Source: Thermofilaceae archaeon
Lineage (GTDB): Archaea > Thermoproteota > Thermoprotei > Thermofilales > Thermofilaceae
Direction: 5' to 3'
Length of the DNA stretch: 64,000 nucleotides
Assembly: GCA_025057995.1 (NCBI GenBank)
Contig: JANXEW010000001.1
Span: forward strand, 403,327-467,326
The position numbers were made by a program, and so were the translations under genes. This document shows positions 18,193 through 28,865 of the stretch, in pieces. The notes beneath the pieces were generated by a model, which was not told the origin of the DNA, ran no database searches, and saw nothing but the letters and a program-made list of their open reading frames with translations. Numbering within the stretch: position 1 is the first letter of the stretch; each line of letters begins with the position of its first letter.

Positions 18193-19886
18193 AGGATATG
18201 CTCGAAGTTGGTAGGGTAGTTACGGTTTACGGTCGAAGTCTACTGCGTTTCGCAGCTTTCGAGGATAAAGTCCACACGCTCTTAAAGCCTGGAGCCTACG
18301 TGAAAGTCGAGTGCGGAGGCTCTTGGGCTTACGCTATGATCGTCAGCTTCAACCTCCTAGACGAGTTGTATAGAAAGGGGAGGATCGTCGAAGAGCTTGA
18401 AGGGTACACGGATCTGAGACCAGCTAGAAACGAGCTTATCGCGATGCTCTTGGGGGTTGACACCGGTGACGGGATACGGAGAGGTGTACCTGAGCTGCCT
18501 CGCCCAGGCCAGAAAGTCTTCCTCGTAGAAAGGGATGACCTTTCGAGAATAGCTGGCTCAGGGGATTTAGAGATAGGTCGCCTCAGCTTCGATGGAAGCG
18601 TACCTTTCACCCTCTCACTAAACATGCTTTGCTCCCGACACTTCGCTGTACTCGCCATGACGGGGGCTGGGAAGTCCAACACGGTAGCTGTGATCCTCTC
18701 CTCCCTCCTTGAAAATTACTCGTACCCTCGGATTATAGTCATAGATACGCACAACGAGTACGTACCTCTCGCAGCCCGCTTTAAAACGGCTAGAGTTTCA
18801 TCGCCAGCCGGTAGAACGGCACGCTTAGTTGAGACGAGGTACGGCATAGCTCCGACCCCTTTGGAAGTCCCCCTTTGGACGTTGGGCTTAGAAGAGATCG
18901 CTGGGCTCCTAAAGCTCGATCCCTCGAGAGCTACAAAACAACTCTTGTACCTTCGCAACGCTCTACAGGAAGTAAGGAGGAGAAGGTACTCTGCGGCTGG
19001 CGCAGACGATGTAGTTTACTTTGAAGCGGAAGAACTGAAGGAGGCGGTTGAGAGCCAGGCGAGGCCTGGAAGGTACACGGATAGATCTCTCGATGACTTG
19101 ATCCTTAAGATAGATTCTCTACTCGAGAACGCTGATGTAAAGTACGTGACTAAACCGGTGGCTAGCTCCAAACTTTACGAGTCGTTAGATCTCAGGGAAC
19201 CCCAGAGGAGCGTTGAAACTTACGTGAAAGTGTACGAGCAGCTACTTCAACCTGGTTTAACGATAGTTGCTCTAGGAGGTTTACCCAGCGATGCACAAGC
19301 GTCCACGGCTGCAACGATACTCAAATCCCTCTGGAGGTTGATAACAGCTAGTGTCTTAGCTGGAAACCCTCAACCAACCCTCCTTATAGTCGAAGAAGCT
19401 CACAACTACGCTCCCCAAGGTCGATGGGGTCCGGCACGGGACATCCTAGAAAGAATCGCTAAAGAAGGAAGAAAGTTCGGCATCGGTATAGGCGTCGTCA
19501 GCCAGAGACCCAGAGAGCTTTCACAGACCCTGCTCGCACAGTGTGGTACGCTCATAGCGTTGAGGACAGCCAACCCGCGGGACCAAGAGTACATTTTAAG
19601 CAGTATGGAGGACGTAGTAAGCGAGATGGTCGAAGGGCTCTCAGGCTTAACAACCGGAGAGGCTCTTATATCTGGATCCGCTGCTCCAATTCCAGCAATA
19701 GCGAAGGTTCACGATTTCCAAGCAAAGAGCGGCATCACGCTCGGAGGCAAAGACATCGACTGGCGTGGAGAATGGAGTAGACAGCCTCGAGCTGTAAACT
19801 TAACCCCATACCTCATCGGAGAGATCTCTGAAGAGATTAGCGAAAAAGAAAAAGAGGAGTCAACAATTGAAAAGTACTTCATGTAA
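18189..19886 (+). CDS. herA: HerA hexameric DNA translocase/helicase
   Basis: 565 aa; AMTGAGKSNTVAVIL Walker A; LLIVEEAHNYAP Walker B; IGIGVVSQRPRELSQTLLAQCGTLIALR. Confidence 0.93.
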   Translation: MKDMLEVGRVVTVYGRSLLRFAAFEDKVHTLLKPGAYVKVECGGSWAYAMIVSFNLLDELYRKGRIVEELEGYTDLRPARNELIAMLLGVDTGDGIRRGVPELPRPGQKVFLVERDDLSRIAGSGDLEIGRLSFDGSVPFTLSLNMLCSRHFAVLAMTGAGKSNTVAVILSSLLENYSYPRIIVIDTHNEYVPLAARFKTARVSSPAGRTARLVETRYGIAPTPLEVPLWTLGLEEIAGLLKLDPSRATKQLLYLRNALQEVRRRRYSAAGADDVVYFEAEELKEAVESQARPGRYTDRSLDDLILKIDSLLENADVKYVTKPVASSKLYESLDLREPQRSVETYVKVYEQLLQPGLTIVALGGLPSDAQASTAATILKSLWRLITASVLAGNPQPTLLIVEEAHNYAPQGRWGPARDILERIAKEGRKFGIGIGVVSQRPRELSQTLLAQCGTLIALRTANPRDQEYILSSMEDVVSEMVEGLSGLTTGEALISGSAAPIPAIAKVHDFQAKSGITLGGKDIDWRGEWSRQPRAVNLTPYLIGEISEEISEKEKEESTIEKYFM

Positions 19887-20039
19887 ACCACCCTGACCCG
19901 GGAGAGTCGAGGCTAGCTTAAATTCAGGTTCCATATAGATACTTAAAACCTCTACCTACTCTCTTCATTGACACTTTTATAGTATTCAAAAAATGTTTAT
20001 GATAAAGCTTATATATAACGATTTAAATCAGTTTTCTTG

Positions 20040-21959
20040 ATGGGAGCAAGATTTGGAAAAAAATATAAATGGGTTATAATCGCTTCTGCCATCCTCGTAA
20101 TATGGTCCTTGCTTCTCCCTCTAGCTTACTCTCAGCAAGAAGAGAGGAAACCCCTGTTCGTAGGCGCATGGCCTTACCTCCTGCCTCCTGAGGGTCATTT
20201 CAACACGTTTGTCACGGGTGCGTTAACCTTCGGCATCTATCATCAAGTTATTCAGGAGCCCTTAGCCTTATACTTGTGGCACAACGATACTTACGTACCC
20301 TGCCTAGCTACCTCTTGGGAGATCACCGGAGATTATTTTGTTGTGAACCTTAGACGTGGTGTAACTTTCCATGACGGTACACCTTTCACTGCTAGGGATG
20401 TTGCTGGAACTTGGTTGATCCATTACATACTAAATCACCCGTTGTACTCTCTAGGGTTTGTAGACAGGGTTGAGATAGTCGAAGACTACACGGTTAGATT
20501 CCGCATAAAGAGACCGTCACCGATACTTGTAAGGTACATTCTACGCGAACCCGTTAGGCCGTACTCCACGTACAAGGAGTTCGTAGACAAGGCGATGGAC
20601 TTCATGAACCAAGGGCTGTCACCTACTTCTGATCCGGTTAAACAATTGGCTGCAGACTTCAGAAACTTCAGGCCCGAGCAGTACATAGGTACTGGACCCT
20701 TCATGTGGACTGGGGAAATAACGGAGGCGGAAGTCTGGTTCAAGTTCTACGAGAATTACTGGAACAAGGATAGGGTGAAGTTTAAGTGGTTAAAGCTTGT
20801 CAATGGCGAGACACCGCAAGTTACTCCTCACGTGTTAGCTAAGGAAGTTGACTACGCTACGCACGGCTTCCCACCTGCTACGGAGCAACAGTTCAAGGAG
20901 TTAGGAATCAGGATCATTAGACCTCCAATATACTCGGGTCCTGCGATACAGTTCAATATGAAGATATGGCCGTTGAGCGAGGTATGGTTTAGGAAAGCGA
21001 TAGCCTACGCGATCAATACTACTGAAAACGGTTGGGTATCACTATCGGAGTCAGGAAGACCCGTGAGGCATGCGACTGGGCTCCCGATAGAACTCGCGGA
21101 CATTTGGTTGACCAGCGAAACCAAACAGAAACTCGAGGTATTCGAGTACAACCCAGACAAGGCTTCACAGATGTTGCGTGAGAATGGTTTCACGAAGGGA
21201 GCTGACGGTTTCTGGCGCTACCCCAACGGTACAGTCGTAGAGTTTGAGCTTATATTCCCAGCTGAGTTTGCAGACTGGTCCGCAGCTGCGGCTAACGCTG
21301 CAGCCCAGTTGACGAAATTCGGCATCAAAGTTACTCCCAGGGCTATAACGTTCACACAGCATCCGATCGAGGTCTGGGAGGGTAGGTTCCAGCTGGCTAT
21401 CCAGAGCTGGGGCGGCGGCGCCAACCCGCACCCCTACTTCCACTTCTATCAAGCTTTCATGTACTGGAATGAGAAAGAAGCAGGCGTCGGGCAGGGAAGA
21501 CCCGGTATCAGCTTCCCGTTGATTCAGAGCACAAAGTGTTGTGGAACAGTCAACATTCGAGAGCTTGTGGCTGGCGTAGCTGAAGGTTTTGATATGGAGC
21601 GCGTCAAGCGGGGTACCAATACACTAGCATTGGTCTTTAACGAACTCTTACCATGCGTAATCCTTTGGCAGAGGTATGGAAACAACCCGGCGCTTGATGG
21701 TATAAGAGTTACCGGTTGGCCTCCCGATGGCGATCCTATATTCAAGAACCCGCCGTACGGCGATGCTTTCACAGTTTTCATGTTGCTAACCGGTTACGGT
21801 ATCAGGCCTACGCCGCAAAATATGCCTGCCGCTGAGACGCCACCTGCTGAACAGCCAGCCCAACCAGGGCTTGACTTGACGATGATTATCGTAGCTGTAG
21901 TCGTCGTCGCCATAATCATCGCTGCTTTACTCTTCGTCAAGCGTGGAAAGAAAAGCTAA
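20040..21959 (+). CDS. ABC transporter substrate-binding protein, family 5 (oligopeptide/oligosaccharide type), C-terminally anchored
   Basis: Signal peptide; VNLRRGVTFHDGTPFTARDVAGTW; C-terminal TM plus VKRGKKS. Track start 20037 is TTG, ATG is at 20040. Confidence 0.92.
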   Translation: MGARFGKKYKWVIIASAILVIWSLLLPLAYSQQEERKPLFVGAWPYLLPPEGHFNTFVTGALTFGIYHQVIQEPLALYLWHNDTYVPCLATSWEITGDYFVVNLRRGVTFHDGTPFTARDVAGTWLIHYILNHPLYSLGFVDRVEIVEDYTVRFRIKRPSPILVRYILREPVRPYSTYKEFVDKAMDFMNQGLSPTSDPVKQLAADFRNFRPEQYIGTGPFMWTGEITEAEVWFKFYENYWNKDRVKFKWLKLVNGETPQVTPHVLAKEVDYATHGFPPATEQQFKELGIRIIRPPIYSGPAIQFNMKIWPLSEVWFRKAIAYAINTTENGWVSLSESGRPVRHATGLPIELADIWLTSETKQKLEVFEYNPDKASQMLRENGFTKGADGFWRYPNGTVVEFELIFPAEFADWSAAAANAAAQLTKFGIKVTPRAITFTQHPIEVWEGRFQLAIQSWGGGANPHPYFHFYQAFMYWNEKEAGVGQGRPGISFPLIQSTKCCGTVNIRELVAGVAEGFDMERVKRGTNTLALVFNELLPCVILWQRYGNNPALDGIRVTGWPPDGDPIFKNPPYGDAFTVFMLLTGYGIRPTPQNMPAAETPPAEQPAQPGLDLTMIIVAVVVVAIIIAALLFVKRGKKS

Positions 21960-22040
21960 ATTTTCGATCTAATATTTTATATTTTTTCTTTAGCTAGTTT
22001 TATATAGTGAGTCATCTGGTATCTCTCGGAAGGTGAAAGA

Positions 22041-23072
22041 ATGAGCTTGAAGAACTTGCTTAGAGCTGTGCTCGGGAACTACTTGTTTAAGAGAGCTTTA
22101 AGAGCATTCGGCATCATAGTAGCAGCTTCTACTATAACGTTTTTCATAATCAGGTTGATGCCGAGTAACCCGATAGAGATCTTCATAAACCAGATGATGT
22201 CCGCGTACGGAATGTCTTACGAGGATGCAAAAGCTATGGCTCTAGCGCTTTTTACAATAGATCTGGATAAACCTCTACACGAGCAATACTTCGAGTACGT
22301 GACGAACATAATTAGAGGAAACCTAGGAACGTCGATCTCCATATCTCCGGGCACCCCAGTAATGAACGTCGTCACGGCTTTCCTGCCTTGGACTCTCTTT
22401 AGCGTTTCAATCTCGCTCTTCTCAAGTTTCCTCCTCGGCATTACCCTCGGGATGATAGCCGCTTACAGGAGGGGCGGTATATTCGACAGGGTGGTCAGTA
22501 CCGTTGCCGCCGTGACGAGCGCTATCCCCGGCTACCTTTTAGGAATCCTCATCGTAGTTTTTATCGGAGTTCGCTTCGGATTAATCAACTATATGAGAGG
22601 GGCTTACAGCGCTGGGCTCACTCCCGGCTTCAATCTCCCATTCATCGTAGATGTTTTCCTTCACTTGGCAGCTCCCTTTACCACCTACGTGCTGAGCACC
22701 TGGGGTGGTTGGATGCTATCCATGAAGGCTAACACAGTAGCAGTGCTCGGCGAAGATTACGTAACTGTGGCGAGGGCCAAAGGATTACCTGAGGGGCGTA
22801 TAAGGACTCAGTACGTCGGGAGAAACGCTATGCTACCTCTTTTCACATCCCTTGCGATCAGCTTAGGCTTCATATTCGGCGGGTCTACTCTTATAGAGAA
22901 CGTGTTCGTCTACAGGGGGGTTGGGAGGCTGCTCTGGTCGAGCATCAACGCTCGCGATTACACCGTGATGCAAGCAGTTTTCCTGATCATCACAATTTCT
23001 GTTGTCGTATCCAACTTTTTAGCCGATCTAATTTACAGCCTCATCGACCCAAGAGTCCGCGTAGGCGGGTGA
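22041..23072 (+). CDS. ABC transporter permease (DppB/OppB-like)
   Basis: 343 aa; TFFIIRLMPSNPIEIF; DYVTVARAKGLPEGRIRTQYVGRNAMLPL. Confidence 0.93.
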   Translation: MSLKNLLRAVLGNYLFKRALRAFGIIVAASTITFFIIRLMPSNPIEIFINQMMSAYGMSYEDAKAMALALFTIDLDKPLHEQYFEYVTNIIRGNLGTSISISPGTPVMNVVTAFLPWTLFSVSISLFSSFLLGITLGMIAAYRRGGIFDRVVSTVAAVTSAIPGYLLGILIVVFIGVRFGLINYMRGAYSAGLTPGFNLPFIVDVFLHLAAPFTTYVLSTWGGWMLSMKANTVAVLGEDYVTVARAKGLPEGRIRTQYVGRNAMLPLFTSLAISLGFIFGGSTLIENVFVYRGVGRLLWSSINARDYTVMQAVFLIITISVVVSNFLADLIYSLIDPRVRVGG

Positions 23073-23959
23073 GGGGGATGAGCCTTAAAAACTTAAGGGA
23101 AGCAACTCGCATCTATTTAGTAGACCCCCTTAAGTTGATCTCAAGGAAAAAGTCGGGTCTCGTAGCTCTCTTCGGCCTACTAATTTACATCATAATGGCC
23201 TTGTTTGGGCCATACCTAGTCCCTCTAGACATCACCCCTAAACCGGGGAAACGATACCTTCCCCCCTCCCTAGAGCACCCCTTAGGAACAGACTTTGAGG
23301 GGAAGGACATTTTCTCCCAGATAGTCAATGGAGCTTGGGACGTACTTTATGTAGCTTTTCTTGCAAGCTCCTTTACGATACTGATAGCAACCCTACTAGG
23401 ATCTATCTCTGGTTTCAAGGGGGGGTTTGTAGACTCTATCATAATGGCTGTCGACGAAATACTGTTAACGATACCTCAGTTCCCTCTCCTCGTAGTACTA
23501 GCAGCTCTAGTGAGACTCGACAATTTCACCCTAGCGCTCGTTTTAGGTGTCCTGTCCTGGCCTGCTCTGGCGAGAGCTATCAGGGCTCAGATCTTGTCCT
23601 TGAAGGAGAGGGACTTTATAGAGGCGGCACGAGCTCTAGGGTTGGGGTTGAAGCACATAATATTCGTCGAAATGATCCCTAACCTGTTACCTTACATCGT
23701 AGTAAGTTGGATACTTTCGATGACGGGAGCTATCTACTCTCAGGTCGGTTTAGTGTTTCTAGGCTTTGTCCCATTTACTTCTCATAACTGGGGTGTCATG
23801 ATCAACCTTGCTTGGACTTGGGGAGCTATCTACCATAAGGACAGCGTATGGTACATAATCTCACCGATTTTCGCGATAATATTCTTTCAGCTGTGCACTA
23901 TATCGTTCGCTTCTTCACTCGAGGAAATTCTTAATCCAAGGCTGAGGGAAGTGAGGTGA
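23069..23959 (+). CDS. ABC transporter permease (DppC/OppC-like)
   Basis: 296 aa; HPLGTDFEGKDIFSQIVNGAW; ERDFIEAARALGLGLKHIIFVEMIPNLLPYI. Confidence 0.93.
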   Translation: MRGMSLKNLREATRIYLVDPLKLISRKKSGLVALFGLLIYIIMALFGPYLVPLDITPKPGKRYLPPSLEHPLGTDFEGKDIFSQIVNGAWDVLYVAFLASSFTILIATLLGSISGFKGGFVDSIIMAVDEILLTIPQFPLLVVLAALVRLDNFTLALVLGVLSWPALARAIRAQILSLKERDFIEAARALGLGLKHIIFVEMIPNLLPYIVVSWILSMTGAIYSQVGLVFLGFVPFTSHNWGVMINLAWTWGAIYHKDSVWYIISPIFAIIFFQLCTISFASSLEEILNPRLREVR

Positions 23960-23963
23960 AAAT

Positions 23964-25001
23964 ATGATCGAACTGGAAACTAAAGGAACGTTAACCGTAA
24001 ATGAACCGGTGATATCTATAGATAACTTAACTGTAGAGTACGTCTCACCTAGGGGAGTGATCAAAGCAGTTAGAGGTGTTAGCCTGAAAGTTTACCGGGG
24101 CGAGACGCTATTTATCGTAGGCGAAAGCGGGTCGGGTAAGTCTACCCTCGGACTCGCTATGCTTAACATCGTCCCTAGACCAGGTCGTATAGCAGGAGGG
24201 TCGATAACCTACCACATCGATGGGAGAAACGTAAACATCCTAGACTTGCCTTTAGAGGACCAGAGGGCTTTCAGGTGGAAGAACGTCGCAATGGTGTTCC
24301 AGTCAGCGCTTAACTCTCTAAACCCCGTCCTCAGAATATGGGATCAGATGTACGATACGATAGAGTCCCACGATAAACACATCTCGCGCGAAGAAGTCTA
24401 TGAAAAGGTTAGAAGGCTTCTCTATTTAGTGAGGTTGGACCCTGACCGGGTGCTCAAGGCTTATCCTCACCAGTTGAGCGGTGGAATGCGGCAAAGGGTC
24501 ATGATAGCTCTAGCTCTTTTACTAGACCCAAAGGTCCTCATCTTGGACGAACCAACTACGGCACTCGACTTGTTGACTCAAAAGAGCATTATGGAGGTTC
24601 TGAAAAACATTAAAAAGGAACTCGGCTTGACGATGATTTTCATCACGCACGACTTGTCTCTCGCAGCTGAGCTTGCAGATAGAGTGGCGGTCATGTACGC
24701 TGGAAAGCTTGTAGAGTTAGGCGACGTATACGACATATTTTACAGGCCTAGACATCCCTATACTTTCGCCCTTATGAAAACAGTCCCCAAGCTTACGTCG
24801 ATAGACGAGGAGCTTTATCCGATCCCAGGGTCTCCGCCGGACATGGCGAATCTTCCGCCGGGCTGTAAGTTCCACCCGCGCTGCCCTTACGCTACTAGAG
24901 CCTGCTCGGATGTAGAACCTTCCGAGGAGTGGTTAACTCCAAGCCACTTAGTGGCTTGCCATAGGCACAGAGATCTATCTTTAAGGGTTGAGGCGCGATG
25001 A
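23964..25001 (+). CDS. ABC transporter ATP-binding protein (DppD/OppD-like)
   Basis: 345 aa; GESGSGKSTLGLAML, LSGGMRQRVMIALALLLDPKVLILDEPTTALD, PGCKFHPRCPYA. Confidence 0.95.
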   Translation: MIELETKGTLTVNEPVISIDNLTVEYVSPRGVIKAVRGVSLKVYRGETLFIVGESGSGKSTLGLAMLNIVPRPGRIAGGSITYHIDGRNVNILDLPLEDQRAFRWKNVAMVFQSALNSLNPVLRIWDQMYDTIESHDKHISREEVYEKVRRLLYLVRLDPDRVLKAYPHQLSGGMRQRVMIALALLLDPKVLILDEPTTALDLLTQKSIMEVLKNIKKELGLTMIFITHDLSLAAELADRVAVMYAGKLVELGDVYDIFYRPRHPYTFALMKTVPKLTSIDEELYPIPGSPPDMANLPPGCKFHPRCPYATRACSDVEPSEEWLTPSHLVACHRHRDLSLRVEAR

Positions 25002-25996
25002 CCGGGCTTCTCGAGTTAATGGATGTTTCAGTAGCGTACCAAGTCGGTCGAGGAATCTTATCGACGAAGAAAGTTGTTAAAGCAGTTGATAGAGTCAACT
25101 TGGAGCTCGGTGAAGCTCAGACGCTGGCTTTAGTCGGCGAATCTGGCTGCGGGAAGACGACGACAGGCAAGGCCGCGGCAGGTCTCATAAAGCCTACAGA
25201 GGGCTCGGTTCTATTTCGCGGCAGGGACGTATGGAAGCTTGATAGGAGCGAATTCAGAGAGTTCCGGAGATCTGTACAAATCATACATCAGGATCCCTTC
25301 GCCTCGTTGAACTCCATGTTAACTATTTACAAGACTCTCTCAGCACCCCTTTTCCAATATAAGATTGTCTCATCAAAGAACGAGGCTGTAGAGCACATCT
25401 CAAAGCTCTTAGAGACCGTCGGACTTGTACCGCCTGAGGAGTTTATATTCAAGTATCCTCACCAGCTTAGCGGCGGACAAAGGCAGAGAGTAGTGGTAGC
25501 TAGAGCGATAAGCATTAACCCTAAAGTGATCGTCGCCGACGAACCCGTATCGATGATAGACGTTTCACTCCGCCTTCAAGTCCTAAGGCTGATGAAGGAT
25601 CTCCAGCACAAGATGGGTATCTCATACCTCTTCATCACACATGACTTGGCGACGGGAAGATACTTCGCTAGCGATGGATACACTGCCGTCATGTACTTGG
25701 GAAGCATCGTCGAGTACGGTCCAACAAACTCGGTCATACTGGACCCGCAACATCCATACACTAAGGTCCTCCTCTCTGCTATCCCTGAACCTGATCCTGA
25801 GAGGACACGAAAGAAAAAGGTGATGCAACTTAGAAGCCTAGACGTGCCAAGTCTCCTAAACATTCCGCCAGGCTGCAAGTTCCACCCGCGCTGCCCCTTC
25901 TTCATCGAAGGTAAATGCGACAAGCAACCCCCTCCAAGATATTACCTTGATGATCATCGTTGGGTAGCATGCTACCTTTACGAGGGCGTTGGATAG
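24998..25996 (+). CDS. ABC transporter ATP-binding protein (DppF/OppF-like)
   Basis: 332 aa; GESGCGKTTTGKAAAGL, LSGGQRQRVVVARAISINPKVIVADEPVSMID, PGCKFHPRCPFF. Confidence 0.95.
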   Translation: MTGLLELMDVSVAYQVGRGILSTKKVVKAVDRVNLELGEAQTLALVGESGCGKTTTGKAAAGLIKPTEGSVLFRGRDVWKLDRSEFREFRRSVQIIHQDPFASLNSMLTIYKTLSAPLFQYKIVSSKNEAVEHISKLLETVGLVPPEEFIFKYPHQLSGGQRQRVVVARAISINPKVIVADEPVSMIDVSLRLQVLRLMKDLQHKMGISYLFITHDLATGRYFASDGYTAVMYLGSIVEYGPTNSVILDPQHPYTKVLLSAIPEPDPERTRKKKVMQLRSLDVPSLLNIPPGCKFHPRCPFFIEGKCDKQPPPRYYLDDHRWVACYLYEGVG

Positions 25997-26223
25997 TGGA
26001 CCCGCAACTGGGTAGGCACGCGTTTAACCTGGCGTTCTACTTCGTCCTCATGTCGGGTATTCTACTACCTTTCCTTAACCGCGATTCGCCAGAGTTTATT
26101 GCCGCTGTTTTCGCCTTCATCTTCAGTCTCGTATTCCTTCTCGTGGTAGTGTGGGAGGTTAGGCGAGAGGCTAGAATACCTAAGACTCTCTCGTCGAGTG
26201 AGGAGAGGCTCGGGGATCTCTAA
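25996..26223 (+). CDS. Small two-TM membrane protein
   Basis: Hydrophobic segments AFYFVLMSGILLPFL and FAFIFSLVFLLVVVWEV; GTG 25996 is the preferred start. Confidence 0.5.
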   Translation: MDPQLGRHAFNLAFYFVLMSGILLPFLNRDSPEFIAAVFAFIFSLVFLLVVVWEVRREARIPKTLSSSEERLGDL

Positions 26224-26289
26224 CCTATTTTTGTTTAATGTCTACGCCTGGAAAAAGAATAAAAGCCTATTATATAACTTGAATATGAA

Positions 26290-26520
26290 GTGAGTAGGCT
26301 CGTCAGGTTCTTGCTTCAACAGCTGGGCTTATACCATTTAACTACCCATGAGGATCGGGTGGAAATAGATAGGGAGATTGAATTGAGGACAGGCGTCAGT
26401 TGCGACGAAGCGATTGAGAAGGGGCTCGTATCTAGGGATGAGTTCACTGCCATCGTATTCGATGTTTTGAGGAGGAGGAAGCTCAGACGGCAGACTGAAG
26501 TCATGGCCGCGTACACTTAG
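26290..26520 (+). CDS. Small hypothetical protein
   Basis: 76 aa ORF from GTG, preceded by TATA-like TATTATATAACTT; charged, plausible coding composition. Confidence 0.55.
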   Translation: MSRLVRFLLQQLGLYHLTTHEDRVEIDREIELRTGVSCDEAIEKGLVSRDEFTAIVFDVLRRRKLRRQTEVMAAYT

Positions 26521-26701
26521 TTACGGTTTCGCATCATATACCCGGGTTCCTTAAAGTTGGTTTCTTGCTATCTTAAACTTATGCATCGAGTGTACAGTTA
26601 TCCTTCTGAAGTTAACAAGAGTTGCTTAGAAGCTTTCACCACGTAGCCTCGAAAGGTGGGTTTAAGCTAAATAAAATTCGTCTAAGTCTCTACCCTTTTA
26701 T

Positions 26702-27406
26702 GTGGTTGAAGTTTACGTCGGAACCTCCGGCTGGGTTTATAACTGGAATGAGGGCAGAGATTTAAAATGGTATGTCGACCACTCTGGGTTAAATGCTGTC
26801 GAGTTGAACGCTTCTTTCTACCGTTTTCCTTTCCCTGCGCAGGTAAAGTCTTGGGCTACTAAGGGTTCGAAGTTGAGGTGGGCTGTGAAAGTTCACAGGT
26901 CGATAACCCACGTTAGGAGAGTTGGGGCATCATCCGTTGACGTCTGGAATAGGTTTATGGAAAGGTTGTCTCCCCTTGGTCCTTTTACCGACTTTTATCT
27001 CTTCCAACTTCCGCCGAGCTTCAACTTTTCAAGCAGAAATGAGGAGAGGCTGAAGATATTCGTTGAGTCGACAGGCCTAGGCCGATGCATGGCTGTGGAA
27101 TTTCGACACGAGTCATGGTTTTTGGAAAGAGGATTGGACCTGTGTAGAGACTTAGGCGTTACGTTTGTCTCTGTAGACTCTCCAATGGGTACGTGGATTG
27201 GCTCTAGTAACGGAGTCGTCTACTTGAGGGTTCATGGACGTGGCACATGGTACTCTTATGATTACAGTGTAGAGGAGCTGACTGAGTTGGCTGAACTTAT
27301 AGACAGTTTATCGCCTAATAAGGTGTACGTGTTTTTCAACAATGACCATTGGATGCTCGAGAACGCTAGGGTCATGCATCAAATACTTCAAAAATTTTTG
27401 AAATAA
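26702..27406 (+). CDS. DUF72 family protein
   Basis: 234 aa; VYVGTSGWVYNWNEG, ELNASFYRFP, KVHRSITH, FNNDHWMLENA. Confidence 0.9.
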   Translation: MVEVYVGTSGWVYNWNEGRDLKWYVDHSGLNAVELNASFYRFPFPAQVKSWATKGSKLRWAVKVHRSITHVRRVGASSVDVWNRFMERLSPLGPFTDFYLFQLPPSFNFSSRNEERLKIFVESTGLGRCMAVEFRHESWFLERGLDLCRDLGVTFVSVDSPMGTWIGSSNGVVYLRVHGRGTWYSYDYSVEELTELAELIDSLSPNKVYVFFNNDHWMLENARVMHQILQKFLK

Positions 27407-27484
27407 CGGAAGCTTAATAAATTTAACACGTTGAGTTGATTCATCGAAAGTTAGACACAAATACGGTACGCCAGCATCTAAACT

Positions 27485-28798
27485 ATGCTTGCAAGCGTTG
27501 ATGAAATTAGAGAACTCCTTGAGTTGGAAGTTTTAGAAAGGTTTGAAGAAGGATTCAACGTTGATGTAAAGTTGTTGAAGGAGCAGATTAGAGCAGCTCG
27601 AAACGTTGAAGAGTTGAACGAAATCTACGAACGCTTACAGGGGGCTGAGCTAAGGGAAGATTACCCATACAGGGAGCCGAACGATGGGAGAGAGATAATA
27701 GCGGAAAGACCCGCGACGCCAACGTCATTCCACGTAGACTTGGACGAGAGAAGCCTACTTGACAAACTCCTGGGGGCTTGGCTGGGGAGATGCTCTGGCT
27801 GCATGCTGGGGAAACCTGTAGAAGGTTGGAGTAGGGAGAGGATCACTAAAGCTTTAGAGAGAATAGGTGAAAACCCTCTAAAAGGACCCTATATCCCCTT
27901 TGCCGCGTTCTCAGACCTAGCGCCGGAGCATAGGAAATGGGTGTATCCGCTTACGAGAGAGGGTATTAGGAGAGCTGAGAGAGATGACGACCTAGACTAC
28001 ACGCTGTTGAACTTGGCTCTCTACGAGTTAAAGGGGCCCGGCTTCACTACAAGTGACGTGGCATCAGCTTGGCTTACCATGCTCCCGTACAACTTGACGT
28101 ACACGGCTGAGAGAGCTGCTTACCGGAATCTTGTCTTAGGCTTAAAACCTCCGGAAACAGCCGTCTACCTCAACCCTTACAGGGAGTGGATCGGGGCTCA
28201 GATTAGATCAGACCTGTGGGGCTACGTTTCACCCGGGAACCCTGAGAGAGCTTCGATGCTAGCGTATAAAGACGCCCGTCTCTCACATGTAAAGAACGGC
28301 ATCTACGGTGAAATGTTCTTTGCAGCTGCTTTAGCGCTCGCTTACAAGCTTGATGAACCCGTTTCCCTGATTAACGAAGCTTTGAAGGTTATACCGAAGA
28401 ACTGTAGGCTAGCTGAGGCTATAAGCTACGTCGTGTCGCTTTACAGGGAAGGGATTGACTGGGGGGAGGCTATAAAAGACATCTTGGCTAGGTACGGAGC
28501 ATACCATTCCGTACACACGATTAACAACGCAGCTATCGTCGCAGCTGCCTTGATCTGGAGTGAAGGGAACTTCGCTAAAGCTATAGGCTACGCTGTTACA
28601 GCTGGGTTAGACACCGACTGCAACGGTGCGACAACGGGAAGCATCATGGGCTTAATGCTTGGAGCTAGCAACCTTCCTCATGATTGGGTTAAACCGTTGA
28701 ACGACAGGCTTGCGACAGCCCTCAGCGGGTTGGGCGAATTGAGCATACGAGAGCTCGCGGAAAGAACTTTGAAGTGTTTACTCCTCTACCCGGAGTAG
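27485..28798 (+). CDS. ADP-ribosylglycohydrolase family protein
   Basis: 437 aa; LLGAWLGRCSGCMLGKPVEGWS; RDDDLDYTLLNL; TAGLDTDCNGATTGSIMGLMLG. Confidence 0.9.
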   Translation: MLASVDEIRELLELEVLERFEEGFNVDVKLLKEQIRAARNVEELNEIYERLQGAELREDYPYREPNDGREIIAERPATPTSFHVDLDERSLLDKLLGAWLGRCSGCMLGKPVEGWSRERITKALERIGENPLKGPYIPFAAFSDLAPEHRKWVYPLTREGIRRAERDDDLDYTLLNLALYELKGPGFTTSDVASAWLTMLPYNLTYTAERAAYRNLVLGLKPPETAVYLNPYREWIGAQIRSDLWGYVSPGNPERASMLAYKDARLSHVKNGIYGEMFFAAALALAYKLDEPVSLINEALKVIPKNCRLAEAISYVVSLYREGIDWGEAIKDILARYGAYHSVHTINNAAIVAAALIWSEGNFAKAIGYAVTAGLDTDCNGATTGSIMGLMLGASNLPHDWVKPLNDRLATALSGLGELSIRELAERTLKCLLLYPE

Positions 28799-28835
28799 GT
28801 TCACATTAAGAGCTATGCAAGTATGAGTGACTCTA

Positions 28836-28851
28836 GCCTACGTCTCTAGGC
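28836..28851. terminator. Short hairpin between convergent genes
   Basis: GCCTA (28836-28840)/TAGGC (28847-28851). Confidence 0.3.
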
Positions 28852-28865
28852 AAGACTCGACTATT

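Noticed and set aside
24850-25910. Repeated TTCCACCCGCGCTGCCC sequence
   Set aside because: Explained by the conserved CKFHPRCP motif in the two paralogous OppD/OppF-type ATPases.
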